From the NCBI RefSeq assembly GCF_000485595.1, contig NW_014577110.1, forward strand, positions 385,860 to 407,828: 21,969 nucleotides of DNA. The letters run 5' to 3'. The translations under genes and the position numbers were made by a program. Numbering within the stretch: the stretch's first letter is position 1; each line of letters starts with the position of its first letter. Shown in pieces: positions 1 to 10,138 of the stretch. The DNA comes from Priapulus caudatus. Lineage: Eukaryota; Priapulida; Priapulimorpha; Priapulimorphida; Priapulidae. The notes under the pieces were generated by a model. That model saw only the letters and a program-made list of their open reading frames with translations. It did no database searches and was not told where the DNA came from.

Positions 1-523
1 ATACGACTGTGTTCAGACAGTGATAGGACATTCCAGATTATTGAGGATAGTAATCCGACTTTTTCACTTTTCGTGTCGAATAGCGCTGTCTGATCTCAAA
101 CGGGAGCCATAATCGGCACTGTGTGAACGCCGCATTAGGAAGATCGATTCTCAGCAATCTCATCTTATATAAATAGCGTCTCGCACGTTATAATATAGTT
201 TAATCTAATCGAGTTCACTTAATATAGACCATGTAAGATATTATCACGTATTACCAAGCATATAAGCGCGTACCTCCCAACGCGCACGCACGCATTCGAG
301 CCATATTCGTGCCTCATATATGTACCGATACTCTTGCATGTACTCACACATAATGCCACCGAGCCGAAAATGGAATAACGGTCGGACGTATTCTGCGGGC
401 AGTCGAAACAATAATTGCACATCTATTTGAATATCTTGTTTGCGCTGGTGCGGATTATGCGAAACAGCGATATGTCAGTATACGGGCTGAAGCCGGGTGG
501 CCTAGGCGATTGATCATTGCGTA
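1..523. other. Non-coding, nothing recognised
   Basis: Mixed-composition sequence with frequent stops in all frames. The only open frame is a short minus-strand one near 219-422 with no recognisable motif. I see no repeat or RNA gene here. Confidence 0.5.
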
Positions 524-544
524 CCCACGTGACAGTCACGTGGG
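524..544. promoter_or_regulatory. Perfect palindrome containing two CACGTG E-boxes
   Basis: CCCACGTGAC and GTCACGTGGG face each other across a single A. Two CACGTG E-boxes lie at 527-532 and 536-541, 9 bp apart centre to centre. CACGTG is the consensus for bHLH and bHLH-ZIP factors such as MAX, USF and CLOCK. No gene start is recognised nearby, so a regulatory role is inference only. Confidence 0.35.
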
Positions 545-780
545 ACCGCTCTAATGAAGCCCGGGGACATCGCTTTACAGGAAAACGGATCGTCTATTTG
601 CATAGATCATCATCATGCATAAATATAATCGTTTATGTGTCGCGCAAGGGTTGGATTTCAGATCAAAGCGATGTTGGCGTGTCGAAAAGACGTCGGAAAG
701 ATACATTCGCACCGTTTATGCAAATTAATAATAAAATATTCTGTAGCTCGCAATGCGCGACGGGCTGCACACACGCACCG
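545..780. other. Non-coding spacer
   Basis: A frame is open from 517 on the plus strand, but it ends in translated CA repeat (His-Thr) and shows no domain. I see no gene. Confidence 0.4.
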
Positions 781-868
781 TACCACACACACACACCACA
801 CACCACACACACACACACACAAAACACCACACCACACACACACACAAACCACACACACACACCACACA
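781..868. repeat. (CA)n microsatellite, interrupted
   Basis: CA dinucleotides interrupted by CCA and AAA. The tract is open in several frames on both strands only because it lacks stop triplets. Confidence 0.9.
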
Positions 869-1690
869 TGAAGCGGAAACGTTGAAAAGTGATTTGGCTC
901 TTTGCGCTGTTACGGGCGTTACCAATCATTTTTTATGATTCAGGTTGCGGCGCAGCGCACACAACGTTCCGCACCTCAAGGGCATGCCAGACTCTAAGCG
1001 GTCTCATTCCCAAGCAAAGATTAAGCCATCAGATGACATGTGTCATCGTCTTTGTAAGTGATGATATACCGCCTGCTACTAAGTTTAGCCGGCTGGCTAT
1101 AAATATTTAACTCAATTATCTAAATTATCAACTTAGACTTCGTTCTATCTTTACGATAATATTTTGTGCTTTTACATGTACTTACAAACATCACTAGCTC
1201 GCATGGACTATAAAAAATACATCAATTCGTAGTCCTATTAGAGGCAGCGCTAACGTTGTTCCAAAACAGTTCTATACACATATAACCCCATTCTCTGTTT
1301 TCATTAAAACGCGTTATGCACACTTTTGCATCATACCGATGAAATGGATGGACGATGGAAGGATGCGGAATTTTTTCGAAGCTAGTTGCAATTTCTATTT
1401 ACAAATTAATATTTGATTTCCGTTCAATATGGATTTTTTGGTTAGTAGAGCGGAACGGAAGCGATGAGCAGCATTACACGGTTTTCAATTCTGCACATGG
1501 CCTATTTCACGTTTAGATATTTTCGCTAATGAGATGCGTTTTATGACCATTTGCGCAGCGAAACTAAATTGCTCGGTCTGCCAATGTATACGCTACGATA
1601 AGTGTTTTAGCTCGAAATTTGACTGCGAAATTCGATTGTGTCGTCCACGTGCATGTGTAAATACGGTTACATACCGTTTTGTTTACGTGC
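869..1690. other. AT-rich non-coding stretch
   Basis: No convincing exon. A short plus-strand frame starting at 1534 encodes a cysteine-rich run but continues straight into a GTAT microsatellite and looks fortuitous. I see no repeat structure in the rest. Confidence 0.45.
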
Positions 1691-1692
1691 GC

Positions 1693-1721
1693 TATGTATG
1701 TATGTATGTATGTAATGTATG

Positions 1722-1752
<31 letters not shown>

Positions 1753-1905
1753 GGTACTGTATCTATGTACTGTATGATATGTATGTATTGTATGTATGTA
1801 TGTATGTATGTCATGTACTGTTATGTATGGTATGCTAGTGTATGAGTATGTATGTATGTATGTATGTATGTATGTATTATTATGTATGTATAGTATGGTA
1901 CTGTA
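1693..1905. repeat. (GTAT)n tetranucleotide microsatellite, imperfect
   Basis: GTAT/TATG units are interrupted by single-base indels and substitutions, for example around 1713, 1752-1780, 1810-1835 and 1879-1903. The same motif forms a perfect array at the right end of the window. Confidence 0.9.
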
Positions 1906-1917
1906 TGAGTCGCGTTG

Positions 1918-2125
1918 AGCGTGCGTGCGTTGCGTGCCGTGCTGTCGTGCGTGCGTGGCGTGCGTGCGTACGTACCGTTACGTACCGTACGTACGTACGT
2001 ACGATACGTACCGCTACGTACTGTAGTACTGCATGGATATTTGGTAGCGCGCGTGCCAGGTGCGCGGCTGCGTGCGTGCTGTGCGTGCGAGCGTGCGTCT
2101 TGCGTGCGGTGCATGTGTCGCTGTG
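1918..2125. repeat. (GTGC)n and (GTAC)n tetranucleotide tract, GC-rich
   Basis: The tract adjoins the GTAT array. GTGC-rich sequence runs to about 1965, GTAC-rich sequence to about 2030, then GTGC-rich again. GTAC is self-complementary, so this part can fold back on itself. It looks like an old compound array that drifted from one four-base unit to another. Confidence 0.75.
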
Positions 2126-3016
2126 CGGCGGCTGTGTATTACCTATGCTCTATATAATTTGTACGCGTTATGGTCACGGACCTGCGGAGACATTGACTAT
2201 TCTTACCGGATTAATCTTACGGCACCGAAGTTAACTTACGCGTAACTGTTTCATTTGTCCTAACTCGTGATAGTTGCTTATAATACATTTTAGTACTAGA
2301 TTGGCTAGTGTGAGGTAGGCGATACCTACCCCGTTGCAATGAGCTTTTTTAATGGTTTAGAATAGACCACATGGGGACAGTAATGAACGCAGCACACGCT
2401 AATTAGAACATGGCCATTAGGATAGATATCTCGTCGCCACAACACAATCTCGCTTCAATCCAAAAATTACATAAATTGCCCATCGGACGGTCTATGGAGC
2501 GAGCTCGATGTGCGAGCGCAGGATAACATCGAGCGAGCGACGCTACTGTCGGGGTCGGGCTCCCCCTCGCTGGCGAAGAGATCTCTAATTCGGCGTACTT
2601 CGCACAGTTACTGGCTGAATCGAGTGCTGCTCTCAACAGAACTGCCGCGGAACTGTGTAAACAAAGTGCAGCAGACGCACCGTCGGAAGAGAGAGAAGAG
2701 AATTATGTGAGCGAAGCTGAATGCAGATAGTAGATCCGATGCGATCGCCATACAGAGCCGATACCGGGTAGAGGAAAATGACAGAAACGATTGTTATTTA
2801 ACTAAGTGAAAAACAAACATCCACCGCAAGATGTAACTTCTATCAACGTCTTTATTGGTCATTAATAAAGTAGCACGGCCAGTGTTTGCACGGCGACTTC
2901 GGTTCAAATTTTGCGTTGATGCGCCAAAGCAACACGGCGAGCGCGCCATCGTCTGTGGACAAGCGAATAATCTTGATGTATTTGAGCATATATATGCACT
3001 GTTAATTTTAATTTAC
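2126..3016. other. Non-coding, with a CpG-rich patch at about 2480-2720
   Basis: About 2480-2720 is richer in CG than its surroundings and open in one frame on each strand, but neither frame (66 and 77 codons) shows a domain or clear splice sites. It could be a 5' exon or a promoter-like patch; no function is assigned. Confidence 0.3.
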
Positions 3017-3096
3017 ACCACGCACACACACACACATATAAACACATGGCACACACGCACACACACATCACACACACAACACACACACACACACAC

Positions 3097-3147
<51 letters not shown>

Positions 3148-3268
3148 CACACGCGCACGCACACACACACACAACACAGCACAACACATGCCACACCACC
3201 ACACACACACACACACACCACACACACCACACACACAACACACCACACACACACACACACACACACAA
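3017..3268. repeat. (CA)n microsatellite, about 250 bp
   Basis: Nearly uninterrupted CA with occasional CCA, ACAACA and CGCA variants. It is followed by a short CT run, then (TTTA)n at about 3285-3304. Confidence 0.95.
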
Positions 3269-3304
3269 TATCTCTCTCTCATATATATTTATTTATTTAT
3301 TTAC

Positions 3305-4154
3305 ATAACGATAGGGCGTGTGATCATGATTAATATATCGCTCTACTCATGTTATGAAGGAAAACGGGTGCTCCTATTTTCTTGTTGTTTCTTATTGTAA
3401 CTGTTACAGTTTGTTTATATAACCTTACTGCCATCGCAAATCCGAATCAGCAATTCACCATGCATTTATAGGCTTAAATATTACTGCCATTTAATAGAAA
3501 AACAGAAACGCGAACTCATTGACACGACGAGTTAATGGGCGAAAATGATTTTCTCTACATATTACGCAGTACAATAACAGTGAACTTACGCGAACGATAT
3601 TATGTATTATTAACTCAGATTGTAACTTAAACCGTTGAACAAATTTTGAACGCGATGAATGAAGTGTCGTAAGGCAGGCGCTTTATGTTTTCGGGCCATA
3701 TGAACGCTTAACGCTTATCCGGCGCGTTTCTCGGCATATTCTGATTTCACCATGAAAACTTCACAATCTCACCGCAATCTAACTTTATAAGCGGGACGTG
3801 CGAAGAAGCTCTATCATTGCGGCAACAGAGTTGAATTACAATGTTCTTATTAATATCATATCGTAAAAATGATTTCGTAATTAACCATTTCGCAAGTCAT
3901 TGCATCCATAATATAATCAAAATGTGCCCAACGATTGGTTCGCCACCTGGGAGCCGCCATGCGCTTCAACATAACGTCCGTGTCTTTCAGTGTTCATCAT
4001 GTGCTGGAGCCCGTACTTTCGTCTTCGACCTGCTCGACGTTATGATGGCTACTTGCACATGACACCGAGGGCACCAAATCGCAGTTCGTACAGAGCCTAG
4101 ACGCCCGCTAACAGCGCCAGCTAACCGATCATCTACTGCTGCCTTCACGACGAC
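3305..4154. other. Non-coding stretch
   Basis: AT-rich up to about 3850, more balanced afterwards. A 73-codon plus-strand frame (3841-4062) has no recognisable motif. Nothing else is seen. Confidence 0.45.
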
Positions 4155-4860
4155 CATATGCCGCAAACTCAGGGGATACGTAGCGTGGTGTCAGCCACCG
4201 ACATATGCGCACCAGGTACGTACGTGTGATCAGCCACCGAATCATTGCCGCAACGCCTCATGTACGTACGTGTGTGTCAAGCCACCGGACAGTTGTCCGC
4301 AATCTCAGTACGTACGTTTGTCCAGCAACCGAATATGCCGCAACCTCGGTACGTACGTGTGGTCAGCCACCGAATATGCCGCAACCTCAGGTACGTACGT
4401 GTCTGCCCAGCCACCGACATATGCGCAATCACGGTACTAGTGTGTCAGCCACCGACAATATGCCGCACACGGCGTACGTACGTGTGCAGCCACCGACAGT
4501 ATGCCACAACCTCAGGTTACGTACGTGTGTCAGCCACCGACATATGCAGCCAACTAGGTACGTACGGGTGTTCACGCACCGACATATGACCGCAACCTCT
4601 AAGTACGTACGGTGTGCCACGCACCGACATTGACGCCGCAACCTCAGGACGTACGTGTGCAGCCCACCGACTATTGCGCGCACACCTCAGGTACGTACGT
4701 GCTGTCAGCCACCGACATATGCCGCAAATCTAGGTACGTAGTGTGTGTCAGCCACCGACAATAGCCGCACACTCAGGTAACGTACGGTGTCAGCCACCGA
4801 CATATGCGCGACAACATCAGTACTCACGTGTGTCAGCACCGACAATCTGCCATCGACGCG
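4155..4860. repeat. ~42-bp minisatellite, about 16 copies
   Basis: The unit has a GTACGTACGTGTG head followed by TCAGCCACCGACATATGC and a CGCAACCTCAG-like tail. About 16 tandem units vary from about 38 to 46 bp, mostly through one- or two-base indels. The GTACGTAC head is self-complementary. Open frames crossing it shift with each indel and are not genes. Confidence 0.9.
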
Positions 4861-5095
4861 ATTAGTGGTATTCGAAGTCGGCGCGCTATGCACTTGCGCT
4901 GTTTTTTTTTGCCGTTTAGCGACAAACGATGTAGATTTTTGGAATATCCATCACGATTTCAGCAGCAAAGCGTCGGCGACGGAATCGCTCTGCGAAAATG
5001 TCGCGTGCATGTCAACGGAGATTCTAAACACAGTTGGTCGGAAAAGATGACTCGCGTTCAGATACGGAGAGAAAGAGACAGCGCGCATGTTTCTT
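4861..5095. other. Spacer between two repeat arrays
   Basis: Contains an 8-T run near 4903-4910 and no recognisable gene. It links the 42-bp minisatellite to the GA tract. Confidence 0.4.
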
Positions 5096-5282
5096 GAGAG
5101 AGAGAGAGAGAGGAGAGAAGGAGAGAGAGAGAGGAGAGAGAGAGGCGAGAGAGAGGGTAGGGGAGAAGATAGAGATAAAGAAAGAAAGTAAGGAGAGAGA
5201 GGAGAGAGGGTTAGCGGGAGCAGAAGAGAGAAAGTGAAAGTGAGAGAGAGGAATAGCAGAGAATGGGACAGAAAGAGAGCCG
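5096..5282. repeat. (GA)n purine tract
   Basis: About 190 bp of nearly pure purine on the plus strand, GA/GAGAGG units with AAAG interruptions. The opposite strand reads as a Ser/Leu-rich open frame that is a low-complexity artefact. Long GA:CT tracts are known GAGA-factor sites and triplex formers, but no role is shown here. Confidence 0.9.
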
Positions 5283-5786
5283 AAAAAAGAGTAAACAGAA
5301 TTAGAGAGTTGGGTGGGAATTTTAAATGTATAGTCACTATGCTAGGTATGCGGAAAATAGTGCGTATATTAGAGAGAAAATTATACTAATTATTTTATTA
5401 TACCTACTGATAATATTTATATTACTGAGAAATTAATCGTCGGCAGTAGTTTAATATTTATTTCAGCAACTTATATTGAATTTTTAACTTTGGTTGCAAT
5501 TTCCGTGAATTCGCTATGAATAGTTTTTAGAGATAGACATGTTATGTCGGCATAGCCACAATATGATACACGAGACCCAAGATATCAATATTATCAAGAG
5601 GGTATAACAATATTAGGCAACAAGGGTTAATGAGGCGTTTGCGATTTATTGTTTATGTAATCACTGCAATGAATGTAGGTTTACTGGGAAGACATCGGAT
5701 GAGTAGGGATACGAGCGCTGCATGAATGTGATCGTTCTTGCAGTGGGTGAATTATATTACTATGATTGCTGGTGCTAGTGACGCTC
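5283..5786. other. AT-rich non-coding stretch
   Basis: No open frame of interest and no repeat detected. Confidence 0.5.
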
Positions 5787-5960
5787 ACAACCACACGCAC
5801 TCGCATAAACTACACACGCACACACATGCAAACTCGCGGATGCACGCACGCACGCCACGCACCTACACAAGAGATCGCAAGCACTAAAAACGTGCGGCAC
5901 ACACACACGTATACGCCACGAACAAAGGCACACATTACAGGAGTGCACGCGAGCGTATAC
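5787..5960. repeat. CA/CGCA-rich degenerate microsatellite
   Basis: Degenerate mixture of CACA, CGCA and CTCGCA units. Short frames on both strands follow from its low stop content. Confidence 0.7.
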
Positions 5961-6768
5961 CCAATATCCAGACTCTTTCGCGTTGTGTTCTTCAATAAAA
6001 CGAGTGATGACTGCTGTTGTCGCATAATTAGTTAGGTCCGGTGTTAGACATAAGCCTGTGATGAGATAGCGCGCTGCATACGAGCTTCTCTGGCTCTTCC
6101 TATCTTACGCTTTCCTTTACACAGCGTATGCTTGGGAACTTTGCGGGGCACGCACCACCGCCGGACGACCGTCAGCGCTGTGAACGAGATAGAATCCCGA
6201 TTCACTCCCTCTGAACGGTCGAAATATGTCGTCCCACAAGTTAGAAATACTCAGAAAACGGAGCGATGCCTCGGAAAGGTGTTGTAACCTCGTACGTTAG
6301 TCAAATGTGTATAATCGATTGCCTATACGTTCTGCTACGCACGTCCACGCGGAAGTTATGGGTGGTATCGATATTCAGATTCGGTGGCGTGATATACCGT
6401 TGCTAAGTGTGCTGTATGTCTGCATTTCATCACGCCACGTCATCCCCAGCTCCCAAATAAGACACGGCGATATACCTCAGCAGAATAGACTACTGAAATT
6501 CTAGCTTGGCCCGGCTCTCACAACTCCTTCACAGACCCATCCCTACCCGTCCGCTTGTCATCGACTACATAAATCGGCCTTTCTAGAACTTAATGATATT
6601 AAGGTGCTTCAACATAAACCCGGCTCGCCTAAATGTACATGCCAGCACTAAGCGAACTAAATCTTGGCAACTGGTAATATGCTACAGAGTCAGATGCATC
6701 TATATACTATATACATTGCAATCGTCTACAATTTAACTATCATGCGAGAGTAGTATAGTTTAGCGATT
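5961..6768. other. Non-coding stretch
   Basis: Balanced composition. A 65-codon plus-strand frame at 6307-6504 has no motif and no convincing splice context. No repeat seen. Confidence 0.45.
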
Positions 6769-6845
6769 GAATATTATATAATATATAATATACTATATTA
6801 ATATTTATATATAATATACTATATTATATTATTTGTATATTGTAT
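6769..6845. repeat. AT-rich palindromic tract
   Basis: TATA/AATATA units containing two TATAATATACTATATTA-type segments. It can form several alternative hairpins. Confidence 0.7.
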
Positions 6846-6971
6846 TGCCGCATGGTGTTTAATGCCCCTACAGTGTCGGCACTATATAAATACTACTCTT
6901 TGGGACATAACAGTTTGGCTTCAAAATTAAACGTCGGTTTTACATTTTGGCTTTCTTATTGTTGCAAGCTA

Positions 6972-7034
6972 CGTATACTATACGATACGACTACGATACT
7001 ACGACTACGATACGATACTATACTATACGACACA
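6972..7034. repeat. (TACGA)n-like short tandem repeat
   Basis: Mixture of TACGA, TACTA and CGATAC units over about 60 bp. Confidence 0.7.
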
Positions 7035-7119
7035 CGCTCACACTACGCGATGTCACAAGCATACGCTTGATGACCTTCGTGTGACAGTCTTATTGCTTTC
7101 TGTGGCTTCGATAACACAC

Positions 7120-7803
7120 ATGTGTGCGCGTGCACGAACCTACACGCGCCCACACGTATACGCACATACGCACTTACACGCGCGAACACGTATACGCACA
7201 TACGCACTTACGCACTTACATCGCTCACAAGTATACGCACACATACGCACATACGCACTTACATCCGCTCACACGTATACGCACATACGCACTTACGCAC
7301 TTACACCCGCCCACACGTATACGCACCTACACGCGCCCACACGTATACGCACATACGCACTTACACGCGCGCACACGTATACGCACATACGCACTTACAC
7401 GCGCCCACACGTATACGCACATACGCACATACGCACCTACACCCGCCCACACGTATACGCACATACGCACTTACGCACTTACACCCGCCCACACGTATAC
7501 GCACATACGCACTTACACCCGCCCACACGTATACGCACATACGCACCTACACCCGCCCACACGTATACGCACATACGCACCTACACGCGCCGCACACGTA
7601 TACGCACATACGCCACCTACACCCGCCCACACGTATACGCACATACGCACTTACACCCGCCCACACGTATACGCACATATACGCACTTACACCCGCCCAC
7701 ACGTATACGCACATACGCACCTACACCCGCCCACACGTATACGCACATACGCACCTACACGCGCCCACACGTATATATGCACATACGCACTTACACGCGC
7801 GAA
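7120..7803. repeat. 34/42-bp AC-rich minisatellite, about 18 copies
   Basis: Each unit carries CACACGTATACGCACATACG followed by CACTTACACCCGCC or a variant. The CGTATACG core recurs about 18 times. Spacing is mostly 34 bp, with 42-bp units that hold one extra 8-bp ACTTACGC-type block. The array is open in all three plus frames for 230-266 codons because the unit has no stop triplet. As 34 and 42 are not both multiples of 3, no single repeated peptide is kept, so it is not a gene. Confidence 0.93.
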
Positions 7804-8105
7804 CGCAAATGCCTGAAGTCACACACTTCGCGAAGGCACAGCTATAGGCACACGCTTGTTCTGTTTAACAGGATAATCTAGTCGCTTTCTTTAGCCTGAA
7901 CGAGTTGTGCGAGCGGGCGACTGCCCATACCCCCTCATGCACGCACACACGCGCCTGCATACTTTGCAAAACTATATGTTGTATTTTGAAGGAGAAGATA
8001 ACGTAGCACGCGATCTGAATGTGTATCCATTTGCGTCTTCGTTGTGTTTGTTGTGCATGTGTGCCGCTACTGCACGGCATCGGTAAGCTCTGGGCATGCA
8101 CGCAT

Positions 8106-8183
8106 ATTCTCGTGCTGTGTTGTGTATGTGCGTGCGTGCGTGCGTGCGCGCGCGCGCGTGTGTGTGTTGTGGTGTGTGTGTGT

Positions 8184-8228
<45 letters not shown>

Positions 8229-8278
8229 TGTGTGTGTGTGTGTGTGGCGTGTGGTACGTGCGTGTGCGTGTGTGTGAC
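8106..8278. repeat. (GT)n microsatellite with a GCGT/CG-rich head
   Basis: (GTGC)n and CGCGCGCG at about 8128-8160, then (GT)n with GGT interruptions to about 8278. Alternating purine-pyrimidine of this kind is prone to the Z conformation. Confidence 0.92.
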
Positions 8279-8338
8279 ACCGGCATGGGCACCGCGCCGT
8301 ATTATACACAGCAATGTTCGCTTTCATCTCTTCCGTAG

Positions 8339-8573
8339 AAAGATCGCGTGCTGCAACTGGCTGTCAAGAACGATCTTTCGTCCCTGCTGCCCGAAACTTG
8401 AAGGCGACCGGCGTCCGAGCGTTCACACCGAAGTGAGCCGGATGACAGACACCAACACCCGCGTATGCGGTGGCAGCACCAGCAGCAGGCGGGTATCGGG
8501 CCCGACAAGCGTCGTCTACATTAACTATCACGGCGATGAGACGAAGAACGTCCACCTGGTGAAGCCATGCTGA
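8339..8573 (+). CDS. Possible 3'-terminal coding exon, unknown protein (77 codons)
   Basis: Seen: a pyrimidine-rich tract (8317-8336) ends in TAG at 8336-8338, a good splice acceptor. From there one frame is open to TGA at 8571-8573, with complete codons from 8340. G or C dominates third positions (runs such as GTC GTC TAC, AAG AAC GTC CAC CTG GTG AAG), unlike the flanking DNA. The peptide starts KIACCNWLSRTIFRPCCPKL, then has a Ser/Thr/Arg-rich middle (TNTRVCGGSTSSRR) and ends ETKNVHLVKPC. Inference: two Cys-Cys pairs in a basic, aromatic context resemble a membrane-proximal cytoplasmic tail of a receptor or channel, but I do not recognise the family. No upstream exon was identified across the GT repeat, and no AATAAA is close downstream. 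A second frame (8342-8401) is also open after the same acceptor but stops at once. It could be a chance frame. Confidence 0.33.
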
Positions 8574-8940
8574 TGACGCTCATCATGTGACGTTCCCACC
8601 ATCGATTGCAGCGACAGACATTCGACACCACACGGCGTATACCCATAATGGAAAAGCCAACCCGTGTAGCGGGAGAACAGCAAGGCAACGCTACGCAGTA
8701 GGAGCCCCGTCATGTACTGAGCTCTAGCATGGGTTTAGCGAGACCGTGCAGCTAACTAGAGGAAGTTAGCACGGCGGGGGCCTGACTAAATTGTAAAATG
8801 GCACGAGCTCGGCTAGGTCGTACGGCTTGACAGCTGCCTATATAGCCAGACCGCCCGATACAGGGATTGGCAGTGGGTTGGACAGGTTGCTTAAATCCAC
8901 TTACGATCTACGTAAACGGACCAGATAGATCCCGCAGGGT
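8574..8940. other. Non-coding; possible 3' UTR of the upstream candidate exon
   Basis: GC-balanced, with no AATAAA signal and no convincing frame. Confidence 0.35.
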
Positions 8941-9177
8941 CCTTGATAGACTGTGCAGCATAAGGGGATACTGCATGATAAACTGTACAACTGCGCTTAT
9001 TGACAGACTGTGCATCTTAGCAAGAAGATTGATATGTTGTGCAGCTTAACAAAGCCATTGATATGCTGTGCAGCTTAGCAAGGACGTTGATATGTTGTGC
9101 AGCTTAACAATGCCATTTATATGCTGTGCAGCTTAACAATACCATTCATATATTCTGTGCAGCTCAGCAAGTATCGT
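8941..9177. repeat. 29-bp minisatellite, about 7 copies
   Basis: Clear 29-bp units sit at 9031-9059, 9060-9088, 9089-9117 and 9118-9146, sharing ATATG(T/C)TGTGCAGCTTA(A/G)C. More diverged copies flank them (about 8941-9030 and 9147-9177). Alternate units resemble each other (TTGTGCAGCTTAACAA versus CTGTGCAGCTTA), hinting at a 58-bp higher-order unit. Confidence 0.85.
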
Positions 9178-9223
9178 ATTGTATTTCCTCTGCTATTTTA
9201 GTGCTACATTCCTGTTGTAGCAC

Positions 9224-9619
9224 TCCATCACCTAGACCGAATAATTCTGTCCCCAATAACCTTTTTTATATTTTGGTGAGGGTTATTGGTTTGATTGGTC
9301 TGATTGGTCTGATTGTTTGTAAATGGCGAATGTAATTTACTAAAGTGAAATGAAGCGGGGTTTCTGAAAAACAATCTTTTAAGAAGTGAATAACGATTGA
9401 GGTGAATGTATACACATATCAGTAGCAAGGTAAAGCCATGTAGAAGGAAACGGTAGGTTTTTTTCGCGCCAATAGCGGCGTACGGGCCGCATTATTAGCA
9501 GCGCATGCATTTTGCATGCGATCTCACGAAATTGCAATGCACCCCGCTCTGTCCAAATAACCCTCACCAAAATATAAAAAAGATTATATGGGACAGAATT
9601 ATTCGGTCTATCCATCACC
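9224..9619. mobile_element. 378-bp MITE, 55-bp terminal inverted repeats, 9-bp target duplication (Mutator-like)
   Basis: Element 9233-9610. The left end TAGACCGAATAATTCTGTCC (repeat to 9287) matches the complement of 9556-9610 at about 52 of 55 positions. TCCATCACC directly abuts both ends (9224-9232 and 9611-9619), a perfect 9-bp target duplication. Long inverted repeats with a 9-bp duplication are the known hallmark of Mutator-like elements. There is no transposase frame, so it is non-autonomous. The interior holds (GGTCTGATT)n-like repeats at about 9287-9316 and a perfect hairpin CGCATGCA-TTT-TGCATGCG at 9502-9520. Confidence 0.88.
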
Positions 9620-9888
9620 GTGAACGAAACGCGCCGTAATCTGCGATCACAAATCCTTATTTTTTATATGGACGCTACTATTAATTACTAGGTATAGCTC
9701 TTCACATCTATCCGAGCGTTGGCTCACCAAACGAGTCACTCGTTCATTTATTCGTACAAACGCCAGTATATGTTAACGGAAACCTACGGGCTTCCGATAT
9801 GCGGCGTCAGCGCCAATTACCGGTCACTCTGAGCGAGACATCGATCCACTTTCGCCACCGTAAAAAGGTATTCAACAAACGCATGCAT
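9620..9888. other. Non-coding spacer between two transposon insertions
   Basis: No gene or repeat seen. Confidence 0.5.
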
Positions 9889-10138
9889 CTTATTCCAACA
9901 TGTTCTGCTTGCATCTATGACAAATACGACATACGCATATACACTCTCCTATGACACTATTTGTCATAGGAAGATTCGTCCTATGACAAATATTGGCGAG
10001 TCAACTTCGTTCCGCTTTACAGCTGAAATTCACTGCTTGCGTTCATAATAGCGCGCCTAAACTCCTATGATGCGCACAACACATACAACAATATTTGCCA
10101 TAGGAAGATTGTAGTGTCATAGGAGAGCGTATATGCGT

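Noticed and set aside
1534-1752. Cysteine-rich plus-strand frame that could suggest a small secreted peptide
   Set aside because: No signal peptide, and the frame runs directly into a GTAT microsatellite; cysteine spacing matches no family I know.
3017-3268. CRISPR-like or coding array
   Set aside because: Simple dinucleotide repeat with no repeat-spacer structure.
2855-3400. 181-codon plus-strand frame with His-Thr repeats
   Set aside because: Mostly translated (CA)n microsatellite; flanking parts have no domain.
4951-5337. 128-codon minus-strand Ser/Leu-rich frame
   Set aside because: Translation of the (GA)n tract.
7081-7881. Long plus-strand open frames (266, 241 and 230 codons) reading as HTYTHIRTYT-type repeats
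   Set aside because: All three frames are open because the AC-rich minisatellite has no stop triplets, and the 34/42-bp period shifts frame. Not a protein.
8019-8338. Extension of the 8339-8573 frame upstream through Val-Cys repeats
   Set aside because: It is translated (GT)n microsatellite; the acceptor at 8336-8338 marks the more likely exon start.
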